Below the pieces are notes generated by a model. The model did not search any database and was not told the DNA's origin. It saw nothing but the letters and a program-made list of their open reading frames with translations. A DNA stretch of 64,000 nt. It comes from Amorphus orientalis. GTDB taxonomy: Bacteria > Pseudomonadota > Alphaproteobacteria > Rhizobiales > Amorphaceae. The stretch spans positions 186,001 to 250,000 of the forward strand of contig NZ_JAUSUL010000002.1 in assembly GCF_030814015.1 (NCBI RefSeq), written 5' to 3'. Below are positions 16,634-23,450 of this stretch, in pieces (within the stretch, counting starts at the first letter, position 1; each line of letters begins with the position of its first letter). The translations under genes and the position numbers were made by a program.

Positions 16634-16662
16634 GAGAGAACCGGCCCGACGCCGGTTCTCTC
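16634..16662. terminator. Hairpin between fixJ and the convergent methyltransferase
   Basis: An 11-base-pair perfect stem (GAGAGAACCGG at 16634-16644 and its complement at 16652-16662) with a 7-base loop lies just after fixJ and before the 3' end of the opposite gene. There is no proper T-run on either side, so termination activity is plausible rather than certain. Confidence 0.5.
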
Positions 16663-16674
16663 CGAGGTTTGGCT

Positions 16675-17295
16675 CTACCGGGCTTCCAGCACGCAAAGCC
16701 GGCATTCGTAGCCTTCCTTCAGATGGTACGGCGCCACGGGCGTCTCGTGGACCTTGAGCACCCCGTCCGCTTCCATCTTCTTCAGTTCGCCGGCATAGCC
16801 TTCCTTGTCCCAGACGTTCTCGTGCACCGTCGCCACGATCATGCCGCCCGGCTTGACGACGCGGGCGATCTCGCGGATCGCGTCGGGACCGACGTGTCCG
16901 TTGGTGAACACACCCACGCAGACGGCGCCATCGTAAGCGTCATCCTCGAGAGGAAAGCGCCGGGTCATGTCGGCTTCGGCAAGCTCGCCGTAGACGCCTT
17001 TTCCGCGCGCTTCCTCCAGCATTTCCGGGGAGACGTCGATGCCGTCGATCCGGGTAAAGCCCTGTTTGGCGAGTTCGGCGCCGGCAAGCCCCGTGCCGCA
17101 GCCCGCATCCAGAATCCGGGTTGAAGTGTCGGCTACCTTGGCCAGCGTCTCTGCGACCAGGGCTGGTCCGACGTAGCCGAAGCCGACCGTGTCCTGATCG
17201 TATTGTCCGGCCCAGTCCGCGTAGATGTCGCGGCACGCATCGGGGCCGCCTTCCATGCTGTAGACGCGGTCGAGAATAGACGAGTTGTCACCCAT
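16675..17295 (-). CDS. Class I SAM-dependent methyltransferase
   Basis: A 206-residue enzyme with the S-adenosylmethionine-binding motif ILDAGCGTGLAGAELAK followed by the acidic strand IDGIDVSPEMLEEAR. The start YSMEGGPDACRDIYADWAGQYD resembles small-molecule methyltransferases of the Williams-Beuren/UbiE-like type. The substrate is unknown. The ATG at 17295 follows GGAGGCGAAAG; an in-frame upstream ATG at 17349 is less well placed. It lies within the fix cluster on the opposite strand, divergent from the receiver gene. Confidence 0.85.
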   Translation of the reverse strand: MGDNSSILDRVYSMEGGPDACRDIYADWAGQYDQDTVGFGYVGPALVAETLAKVADTSTRILDAGCGTGLAGAELAKQGFTRIDGIDVSPEMLEEARGKGVYGELAEADMTRRFPLEDDAYDGAVCVGVFTNGHVGPDAIREIARVVKPGGMIVATVHENVWDKEGYAGELKKMEADGVLKVHETPVAPYHLKEGYECRLCVLEAR

Positions 17296-17436
17296 TCGGC
17301 TTTCGCCTCCTGATTGTCGAGAGAGGATGGTGAACCCGCAGTTTCGCAAATTGCGGCCGGAATCTCAAAACAGCGCCCCGGCGGCGCCATGCCGGGGAGC
17401 TTCGGGCCGGCTGCCGCGGCTCGTTCGGCGCGCGCG

Positions 17437-17450
17437 TTGACCTGCGTCAT
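17437..17450. promoter_or_regulatory. Candidate FixK/FNR-type box
   Basis: TTGACCTGCGTCAT differs by one base from the two-fold consensus TTGA-N6-TCAA. It lies about 64 bases before the receiver gene and 148 bases before the divergent methyltransferase, a spacing usual for activation of the receiver gene. It is a single site, so chance is not excluded. Confidence 0.4.
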
Positions 17451-17507
17451 TTTTTGGCGAGCGGGGGTTCGCTAGGACTGAACCCGATCCAACTCTGAGC
17501 AACGGCC

Positions 17508-17924
17508 GTGACGATCCACATCCTTGAAGACGACACCAGTGTTCTCGATGCCTTGCGGGTGCTTGTCGAACTGGACGGGGTGCGGCCGGCCGTCCATCGC
17601 TCGGCGGAGAGTTTCTTCCGCAGTCCGCCACCGGATCGCGATGACCTTGTAATCGTCGATGTCGAGCTTCCGGGGATCGGAGGCGTCGCCGTCATACGAT
17701 GGCTGCGGCGGCTCCAGGCGCCGCCGCGGATCGTCGCCATTTCCGCCCAGTCGGAGCACTATCTGTCGCGGGTGTTCAAGCGCGAGCCGATGCCGCTGAT
17801 GTTGCAGAAACCGCTCCGGGAGGATGCGCTGGCGGCGGTGTTCGAGGACGGCAGGCTGGGGCGCGAGGGACACGATGCACCGTTGCCCGACGGGAGCGGA
17901 CCAGGGCGTCCCGACGGCATGTGA
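17508..17924 (+). CDS. Stand-alone receiver-domain protein, possible FixT-like regulator
   Basis: A 138-residue single-domain response regulator with no output domain. The phosphorylation pocket is intact: Glu7-Asp8-Asp9, Asp51 (VIVDVELPG), Ser79 (AISAQ) and Lys101 (LQKPL). The C-terminal 25 residues are Gly/Pro-rich. Its place between fixJ and fixK suggests a FixT-like feedback inhibitor of FixL, as known for the single-domain FixT of Caulobacter. However, it contains no cysteine, so it could not hold the iron-sulphur cluster reported for that protein. Start codon GTG. The FixT role is inference from context. Confidence 0.7.
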   Translation: MTIHILEDDTSVLDALRVLVELDGVRPAVHRSAESFFRSPPPDRDDLVIVDVELPGIGGVAVIRWLRRLQAPPRIVAISAQSEHYLSRVFKREPMPLMLQKPLREDALAAVFEDGRLGREGHDAPLPDGSGPGRPDGM

Positions 17925-17962
17925 CGATCGGTCATCCGGAAAAGTCCTTAGGGGCAAGATCG

Positions 17963-17970
17963 TACGTAGA
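17963..17970 (+). promoter_or_regulatory. Candidate FixJ-binding box upstream of the fixK-like gene
   Basis: GTACGTAG agrees exactly with the FixJ recognition element GTAMGTAG (M = A or C) known from Sinorhizobium work. It stands about 90 bases before the fixK-like start, consistent with FixJ-activated transcription and completing a FixL-FixJ-FixK cascade in this locus. Confidence 0.6.
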
Positions 17971-18059
17971 CAGCCTAATTTCTCGCACCGAGCACGCGGC
18001 GTATGGTTCCGGTCATGGCCAGACCCGGCCGCCAGCACTTGACCCGCGAGAGACCGACC

Positions 18060-18773
18060 ATGACCACCTTGTATTCGGCCTGTGACGTCAGCGAGAAGGC
18101 CCCGCAGCCGGCAGCAGCCGGCGGTGAGACCTGGGCGGACTTCGTTCGGTCCGCGCGCACCAAATCGCTGCGGCTGGCGGAGCACACCATCGTCTACTAC
18201 GAGGGCGATCCGGCCGACCGCTTCTACGAGATCGCGGAAGGCGCCGTGATGCTGTTCAAGCTGCTGCCGGACGGCCGCCGTCAGGTCGTGGGACTGCTTG
18301 GGCCGGGCGACGTTTTCGGCCTGCCGGCGGGAGAAGATCACGACAGTGCGTCGGAGACGCTGGTGCCGTCCGTCCTCAAGGCGATCGAGCGCCGGGACGT
18401 GGAAGCCTCCGTGGATCTTCAGCGCCACGTCAACCAGTGCCTGCTGCGTCAGATCGCGGCCCTGCGCGACCACGCCGTGCTGCTCGGCCGGAAGTCGGCG
18501 TTCGAGCGCGTCGCCAGCTATCTGATGCGCATGGTTCCGAACCGCGGCGTGGGCGATCATTGCCGGGGGCGTCCCGATGTCGGGGTCGACGAGGCCGTCC
18601 TGCGGATCACCATGACCCGTCAGGAAATCGCCGATTATCTGGGTCTGACGATCGAGACCGTCAGCCGCATCATCTCCGACATGAAGCGGAAGGGGTACCT
18701 GGTGGCGGATCGGCAGGACCGGCTGCGCATCACCGATGTCTGCCATCTCTGCCGCCAGAGCGGGATGCACTGA
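18060..18773 (+). CDS. fixK: FixK/FNR-type Crp-family transcription regulator
   Basis: A 237-residue Crp/Fnr regulator: cyclic-nucleotide-like sensor domain (about 35-125), dimer helix, and a C-terminal helix-turn-helix at 187-207 with recognition helix E-T-V-S-R in LTIETVSRIISDM, the FNR/FixK DNA specificity. The N-terminal Cys cluster needed for FNR's oxygen-labile iron-sulphur centre is missing (only Cys8), so it fits FixK, which is controlled by FixLJ. Cysteines at 127, 168, 228 and 231 are unusual and could allow redox control. ATG at 18060 preferred; an in-frame ATG 57 bases upstream is possible. Confidence 0.88.
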   Translation: MTTLYSACDVSEKAPQPAAAGGETWADFVRSARTKSLRLAEHTIVYYEGDPADRFYEIAEGAVMLFKLLPDGRRQVVGLLGPGDVFGLPAGEDHDSASETLVPSVLKAIERRDVEASVDLQRHVNQCLLRQIAALRDHAVLLGRKSAFERVASYLMRMVPNRGVGDHCRGRPDVGVDEAVLRITMTRQEIADYLGLTIETVSRIISDMKRKGYLVADRQDRLRITDVCHLCRQSGMH

Positions 18774-18861
18774 GGCCGGAACCGCGCCGCGGGCCGCCGC
18801 GCCGATCCCCTTCGCATGTTCGAATTTGCCGAACGCGCCGTGGAGCTTCTACGGCGCGTTC

Positions 18862-18890
18862 TTGATTTTTGGGGTGTGCGCCCCCTATTG
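18862..18890 (+). promoter_or_regulatory. Possible rnpB promoter
   Basis: TTGATT at 18862-18867 and CTATTG at 18885-18890 are 17 bases apart and place transcription initiation just at the 5' end of RNase P RNA. The -10 element is weak. Confidence 0.4.
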
Positions 18891-18892
18891 GA

Positions 18893-19301
18893 GATCGCCA
18901 GCCGGCCGGACGGCCGCTCCGGCATGTGCCGAAAGGCCGCCGGGGAGGAAAGTCCGGGCTCCATGGAAACACGGTGCCGGGTAACGCCCGGCGGGGGCAA
19001 CCCCAGGGAAAGTGCCACAGAAAGCAAACCGCCGGCGCATCGTCGCCGGTAAGGGTGAAAGGGTGGGGTAAGAGCCCACCGCGGGACTGGCAACAGGACC
19101 GGCATGGTAAACCCCACCGGGAGCAAGACCGAATAGGGACGGCGCGGAGGCCTTGTGAGGGCTCCAGCCGGTTTTCAGGCCAGCCGTCCGGGTAGGTCGC
19201 GCGAGGCGTCCGGCAACGGACGTCCCAGATGAATGGCCGTCACGTGCCCGGATCCTGTCCGGGTGCCTTACAGAACCCGGCTTACAGGCCGGCTGGCGAT
19301 C
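18893..19301 (+). ncRNA. rnpB: RNase P RNA (bacterial type A)
   Basis: Catalytic RNA that matures tRNA 5' ends. The universal 5' core GAGGAAAGTCCGGGCTCC begins at 18945, followed by AACCCCAGGGAAAGTGCCACAGAAA-type conserved sequence (split here: CAGGGAAAGTGCCACAGAAA), GGGTGAAAGGGTGGGGTAAG, and the 3' conserved stretch ending in TACAGAACCCGGCTTACAG. Helix P1 closes the molecule: 14-15 bases at 18893-18907 pair exactly with 19287-19301. The size of about 409 nucleotides is normal. Its position just upstream of mraZ is common in Rhizobiales. Confidence 0.96.
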
Positions 19302-19486
19302 CTTCCTTCATGTCCCTTTCCCGCCGCGCCTGAGCGCAGCGGAGTGGGCGCCTGGCCGCCCCTTCGAAGCCGCCGATCCGGCGTGGACCCTTTTTTAACG
19401 GCTCCCGCCGCATTCTTTCCGACGATTTCAAATCGGCGCTTTCCGGGTCCTCTCGAGGGGCGCCTGGCCTGATTCTGACACACGTG

Positions 19487-19541
19487 TCCCAAGAGATTCC
19501 ATTGACGCCCAAGCACCCCCATGCTATCCCAAATCCACCCG
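19487..19541 (-). promoter_or_regulatory. Array of MraZ-type boxes (TGGGN every 10 bases)
   Basis: On the minus strand the pentamers TGGGA (19527-19531), TGGGG (19517-19521), TGGGC (19507-19511), the degenerate TGGAA (19497-19501) and TGGGA (19487-19491) recur at exactly 10-base intervals, with a weak sixth position at 19537-19541. MraZ is known to bind TGGGN repeats with 5-base spacers and repress its own operon in E. coli. Here the array overlies the predicted -35 and -10 elements, fitting autorepression. I recall the E. coli boxes as being on the coding strand. Confidence 0.8.
19502..19530 (+). promoter_or_regulatory. Predicted dcw cluster promoter (Pmra)
   Basis: TTGACG (19502-19507), a 17-base spacer and TATCCC (19525-19530) form a promoter with a strong -35 element. 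It is completely covered by the MraZ-type boxes. Transcription would begin near 19537. Confidence 0.65.
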
Positions 19542-19697
19542 GTCAGTTGGGCGTGCGGGAGGTCTGCCATTCGGTAGCGGTCTGCAATTTTCGACGTCGT
19601 GGACGGGGTGGGGTCGACACCATGCGCAGCTTCTTCAAGTCGCAGCTGGCGTGTTCGATCCGGTCAGTGGCCCGGCGATCGATGTGCGGAGTAACCG

Positions 19698-20159
19698 ATG
19701 CACGGGTTCGTGTCGCACTACACGAACAGGCTGGACTCCAAGGGACGCGTGTCGATTCCGGCGCAGTTCCGGGCCGTGCTCACCCGCGACGGCTACGAAG
19801 GGCTCTACTGCTTTCCTTCGCCTCACCAGCCCGTCGTGGACGCGGGGGGGAACGCGCTCATCGAGCAAATCGATGCCCTGCTGAAGGAGATGAAGGCGTT
19901 TTCGTTCGAACACGACACGATGTCGACCGCGCTGTACGGCAACAGTGAGATTTTCAGGGTGGATGGAGAAGGTCGCGTGATGTTGTCGGATAAGATCAAG
20001 AGATATGCCGGCATCACCGACCAGGTCGTTTTCGTCGGGCTCGGGTATAAATTCCAGATCATGTCGCCTGACTATTTCGCGGAGCGCAGTATGAACGCTC
20101 TGCGTCATGCCTTCGGCGCCGGCGGTCAGTCGTCGGCTTCCGGCGAGGGAGGGGCATGA
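19698..20159 (+). CDS. mraZ: MraZ, transcriptional regulator of the dcw cluster
   Basis: A 153-residue protein with two SpoVT/AbrB-like DNA-binding domains. The family opening [25 protein letters not shown] and the second repeat [23 protein letters not shown] are both intact. MraZ proteins assemble into rings and bind TGGGN repeats in their own promoter; such an array lies at 19487-19541. The stop overlaps the rsmH start (ATGATG). Confidence 0.97.
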   Translation: MHGFVSHYTNRLDSKGRVSIPAQFRAVLTRDGYEGLYCFPSPHQPVVDAGGNALIEQIDALLKEMKAFSFEHDTMSTALYGNSEIFRVDGEGRVMLSDKIKRYAGITDQVVFVGLGYKFQIMSPDYFAERSMNALRHAFGAGGQSSASGEGGA

Positions 20160-21184
20160 TGGCGGCTTGGGACAGCGCCCCACCGCCCCGGCAGGAGGGC
20201 TTCCATCTTCCGGTCATGCGTGACGAAGTCGTCGCGCGCCTGGCGCCCGGTGCCGGTGACGTGGTGATCGACGGCACCTTCGGCGCCGGCGGCTATTCCA
20301 GGGCCTTCCTGGAGGCCGGCGCGACGGTCATCGCCATCGATCGGGACCCGGATGCGGTCCGCCGCGCCGAGGCAATGGCCGGCGACTGGAATGGCCGCCT
20401 GATCGTGAAGTCCGGCCGGTTCTCCGAACTCGACGCTCTGTCCGCCGAGGCCGGCCATCAGGCCGTCGACGGCGTCGTGCTCGACGTGGGCGTCTCGTCG
20501 ATCCAGCTCGACACCGCCGAGCGGGGCTTTTCTTTCCGCGGCTCCGGGCCCCTCGACATGCGCATGGGCCGGGATGGGCCGAGCGCTGCCGACCTGGTCA
20601 ACACGGCGCCGGAACAGGCGCTGTCGCAGATCATCTCCCGGCTGGGTGAAGAGCGCCGCGCCCGGGCCGTGGCGCGCGCCATCGTTGCGGAGCGCGAGCG
20701 CTCCCCGATCGAGACCACAGACCGTCTGGCGGACCTGGTGGCGCGGGTGGTTCCTGCCGCCCGCGACCAGATCCATCCGGCGACCCGCACCTTCCAGGCG
20801 CTGCGGATCTACGTGAACCGCGAGCTCGATGAACTTGCGGAAGCTCTGGGTGCCGCCGAGCAGGCCCTGAAGGAGGCCGGGCGTCTGGTCGTCGTGGCCT
20901 TCCACAGCCTCGAGGACCGGATCGTGAAGCGGTTCCTGTCCGAGCGCAGCCGGGTGCGTCCCGGCGGCTCCCGGCACATGCCGGAGACGGAGATCGCCGA
21001 CGCGACCTTCACGCTTCTGACCCGCAAGCCCGATCTGCCGGGCGACGCGGAGTGCCGCATCAATCCTCGGGCGCGCTCCGCCCGGCTGCGCGCGGCGGTC
21101 CGCACCGCCGCTCCCGCGCGCCCCATCGATCCCCACGCGCTCGGTGTCCCCAGGGTTCCCGAACTCGCCGGGTGGGAGGCATGA
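20156..21184 (+). CDS. rsmH: 16S rRNA (cytosine-1402-N4)-methyltransferase
   Basis: Methylates N4 of C1402 in the ribosomal decoding centre. The 342-residue protein shows the SAM-binding motif [20 protein letters not shown], the next acidic loop [11 protein letters not shown], the family block [22 protein letters not shown] and the C-terminal [13 protein letters not shown] and [11 protein letters not shown]. It overlaps both mraZ (ATGA) and ftsL (ATGA). Confidence 0.97.
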   Translation: MMAAWDSAPPPRQEGFHLPVMRDEVVARLAPGAGDVVIDGTFGAGGYSRAFLEAGATVIAIDRDPDAVRRAEAMAGDWNGRLIVKSGRFSELDALSAEAGHQAVDGVVLDVGVSSIQLDTAERGFSFRGSGPLDMRMGRDGPSAADLVNTAPEQALSQIISRLGEERRARAVARAIVAERERSPIETTDRLADLVARVVPAARDQIHPATRTFQALRIYVNRELDELAEALGAAEQALKEAGRLVVVAFHSLEDRIVKRFLSERSRVRPGGSRHMPETEIADATFTLLTRKPDLPGDAECRINPRARSARLRAAVRTAAPARPIDPHALGVPRVPELAGWEA

Positions 21185-21537
21185 AGATGTACCGCATCGT
21201 TCTGATCGTCCTGTTCGCCGCCGTTCTGGTCACCGCGTCGGCCGTCTTTGCCGTCAAGAAGGACGCCGAACGCGCCGCCGGGCGCGCGCATCTGCTCAGC
21301 CAGCAGATTGCCGAGGAGAAGGCGAAGATTGCGGAACTCCGCGCCGCATGGAGCACGGCCGACGATCCCGGCCGTCTGCAGAAGCTCGTCGACCAGAACG
21401 AGGACATTCTCGGGCTGGCCCCGATCGAGCCGGGCCAGATCGGCACCTTCGACGACATTCCGCGCCAGCCGGTGATTCAGCCGGACGCTGACGCAGCAAC
21501 CGATACCGACACCGGTCACGGCCGACAGGAGGGATGA
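21181..21537 (+). CDS. ftsL: FtsL-like cell division protein
   Basis: A 118-residue bitopic membrane protein in the ftsL position. It has a short cytoplasmic N-terminus, one membrane helix ([20 protein letters not shown]) and a periplasmic coiled coil ([25 protein letters not shown]) followed by [23 protein letters not shown], typical of the FtsL/FtsB heterodimer interface in alphaproteobacteria. It helps recruit FtsW-FtsI to the septum. Sequence conservation of FtsL is low, so the call rests on topology and position. ATGA overlaps at both ends. Confidence 0.85.
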   Translation: MKMYRIVLIVLFAAVLVTASAVFAVKKDAERAAGRAHLLSQQIAEEKAKIAELRAAWSTADDPGRLQKLVDQNEDILGLAPIEPGQIGTFDDIPRQPVIQPDADAATDTDTGHGRQEG

Positions 21538-23255
21538 GAATGACCACCGGCAGCCGGACCGCTGACCTTCGCAGCAAGATGCGTCAGGACCCGCAGCAGA
21601 CCGAGGTCGCGCGCGGGCGCAGCCGGATTCTCCTCGCGATGTCGGTCTTCGTGATCGTCTACCTGGTGATCGCCGGGCGGCTCGTGACGCTGGGCCTGAG
21701 CGAGGTCCGTCCGAACGTGGCCTACGAGACGGCTCAGGAGGCTGTCGCGGCCGCGCGCCCGGACATCGTCGATCGCAACGGCGAGATCCTCGCGACCGAC
21801 CTGTCGACCGCCTCGCTCTACGCCGAACCGCGCCGGCTTCTCGACGTGGACGAGGCGATCGAGTCCCTGGCCACCGTGATGCCCGATCTCGCCAGCGCCT
21901 CCACCCGCCGGCGTCTGGCTTCGGATGCGGGCTTCGTCTGGCTGAAGCGGGAGATCACGCCGGAGCAGCGTGACCGGATCCATGCCCTCGGCATTCCGGG
22001 CCTGGACTTCCTGACGGAGAACCGCCGCTTCTATCCCGGCGGTGCGCTTGCGGGGCACGTTCTCGGACTTGTCGACGTCGACAATGCCGGCATCGCGGGT
22101 CTGGAGAAATATATCGACGACAATGGTCTGGCGGCGCTTCACAAGGCGGGCCTCGCACGCACCGGCGAAGACCTGGCTCCGGTCAAGCTGTCCCTGGATC
22201 TCAGGGTGCAGCATGCCGTCCGAGACGAGCTGGCCCGGGCGATGGACCGCTATCAGGCCATCGCGGCCATCGGGATCGTGCTCGACGTGCACACCGGTGA
22301 GGTCATGGCGATGTCCTCGCTGCCGGACTACGACCCCAACGATCCCGCTCAGGCGCTGGAGAAGGACCGCATGAACCGGGCCACCGCCGGCGTGTTCGAA
22401 CTCGGTTCCGTCTTCAAGACGTTCACGACCGCGATGGCGCTGGATTCCGGCAAGGTCAGCCTCTCCGACAGCTTCGATGCGCGCGCCCCGATCCGGATCG
22501 CCTCCTACACCATCAACGACTTCCACGGAAAACACCGCGTTCTGACGGTTCCGGAGGTGTTCATCTACTCCTCCAACATCGGCACCGCCCGCATGGCGCT
22601 GACCGCCGGCATCGACACCCAGAAGGAATTCCTGGGCAGGCTTGGGCTTCTGGATCCGATCAAGACGGAGCTGCCGGAGACGGCCGCGCCGATGCTGCCG
22701 CCGCGCTGGTCCGATATCGCCGCCATGACAATCTCGTTCGGCCACGGCCTGTCGGTCAGCCCGATGCATGCCGCGGTTGCGGCGGCGGCGCTGATGAACG
22801 GCGGCAATCTCATTCCGCCGACCTTCTTCCCCCGGTCCCGCTCCGAGGCTCTGGAGATCGCCAAGCCGGTGGTCTCGCCTGCGACCAGCAAGGCCATGCG
22901 GGACCTGTTTCTGCTGAATGGTGAGAAGGGCTCCGGCCGCAACGCCCAGGTCGAGGGCTACCGCGTCGGCGGCAAGACCGGGACCGCGGAGAAAGTGGTC
23001 AACGGCCGCTACATCAGCAACAAGCGCTTCAACAGCTTTCTTTCCGCCTTCCCGATGGACGATCCCCAGTATGTCGTTCTCGTCGTGATCGACGAACCGA
23101 AGCCGGAGGAAGGCAAACATTATGCGACGGCAGGCATGAACGCGGCGCCGACGGTGAGCAACATCGTCCGCCGGACCGCGCCCATGCTCGGTGTCGCGCC
23201 GAAATTTGAGGAGCCTGCCGGCGAAACGCTGATGGTCTCCTACGACGACCGCTGA
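21534..23255 (+). CDS. ftsI: FtsI, septal peptidoglycan transpeptidase (PBP3)
   Basis: Cross-links septal peptidoglycan with FtsW. The 573-residue product has an N-terminal anchor helix (about residues 31-50), a PBP dimer domain (ARPDIVDRNGEILATDL) and the transpeptidase domain with active-site Ser292 in SVFK (292-295), SSN (346-348) and KTG (481-483). It overlaps ftsL by ATGA. A 195-base gap separates it from murE-murF, the longest interruption in the first half of the cluster. Confidence 0.97.
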   Translation: MRMTTGSRTADLRSKMRQDPQQTEVARGRSRILLAMSVFVIVYLVIAGRLVTLGLSEVRPNVAYETAQEAVAAARPDIVDRNGEILATDLSTASLYAEPRRLLDVDEAIESLATVMPDLASASTRRRLASDAGFVWLKREITPEQRDRIHALGIPGLDFLTENRRFYPGGALAGHVLGLVDVDNAGIAGLEKYIDDNGLAALHKAGLARTGEDLAPVKLSLDLRVQHAVRDELARAMDRYQAIAAIGIVLDVHTGEVMAMSSLPDYDPNDPAQALEKDRMNRATAGVFELGSVFKTFTTAMALDSGKVSLSDSFDARAPIRIASYTINDFHGKHRVLTVPEVFIYSSNIGTARMALTAGIDTQKEFLGRLGLLDPIKTELPETAAPMLPPRWSDIAAMTISFGHGLSVSPMHAAVAAAALMNGGNLIPPTFFPRSRSEALEIAKPVVSPATSKAMRDLFLLNGEKGSGRNAQVEGYRVGGKTGTAEKVVNGRYISNKRFNSFLSAFPMDDPQYVVLVVIDEPKPEEGKHYATAGMNAAPTVSNIVRRTAPMLGVAPKFEEPAGETLMVSYDDR

Positions 23256-23450
23256 GTCCGGCCAGGCCCGCGGCCGCGGGTGACGGGCGGAGGCGCCACG
23301 CGTCGTTAGACGCGCGGCGGCGGTTGAATGAGTGGATAGATGTGTCATGGCTGGCGGCCCTGGTCGCCGGCGACCTTTTTTTGAGTCGGGTTCCGACGTG
23401 GTTAACGGTCGATGGGCGAGACCTGTCGAAACCAATCGAAAGGCACGGAC

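Larger units (their letters stand above)
19302..19697. other. 396-base region between rnpB and mraZ with the dcw promoter
   Basis: No gene is recognised. It holds the predicted promoter and the MraZ-type box array annotated separately, two GANTC (CcrM-type) sites at 19471 and 19495, and a leader of roughly 160 bases before mraZ. No clear Rho-independent terminator for rnpB was found. Confidence 0.6.

Noticed and set aside
23267-23280. Short perfect GC palindrome after ftsI (CCCGCGGCCGCGGG)
   Set aside because: It is only 14 bases of C/G, easily produced by chance in GC-rich DNA, and has no T-run for termination.
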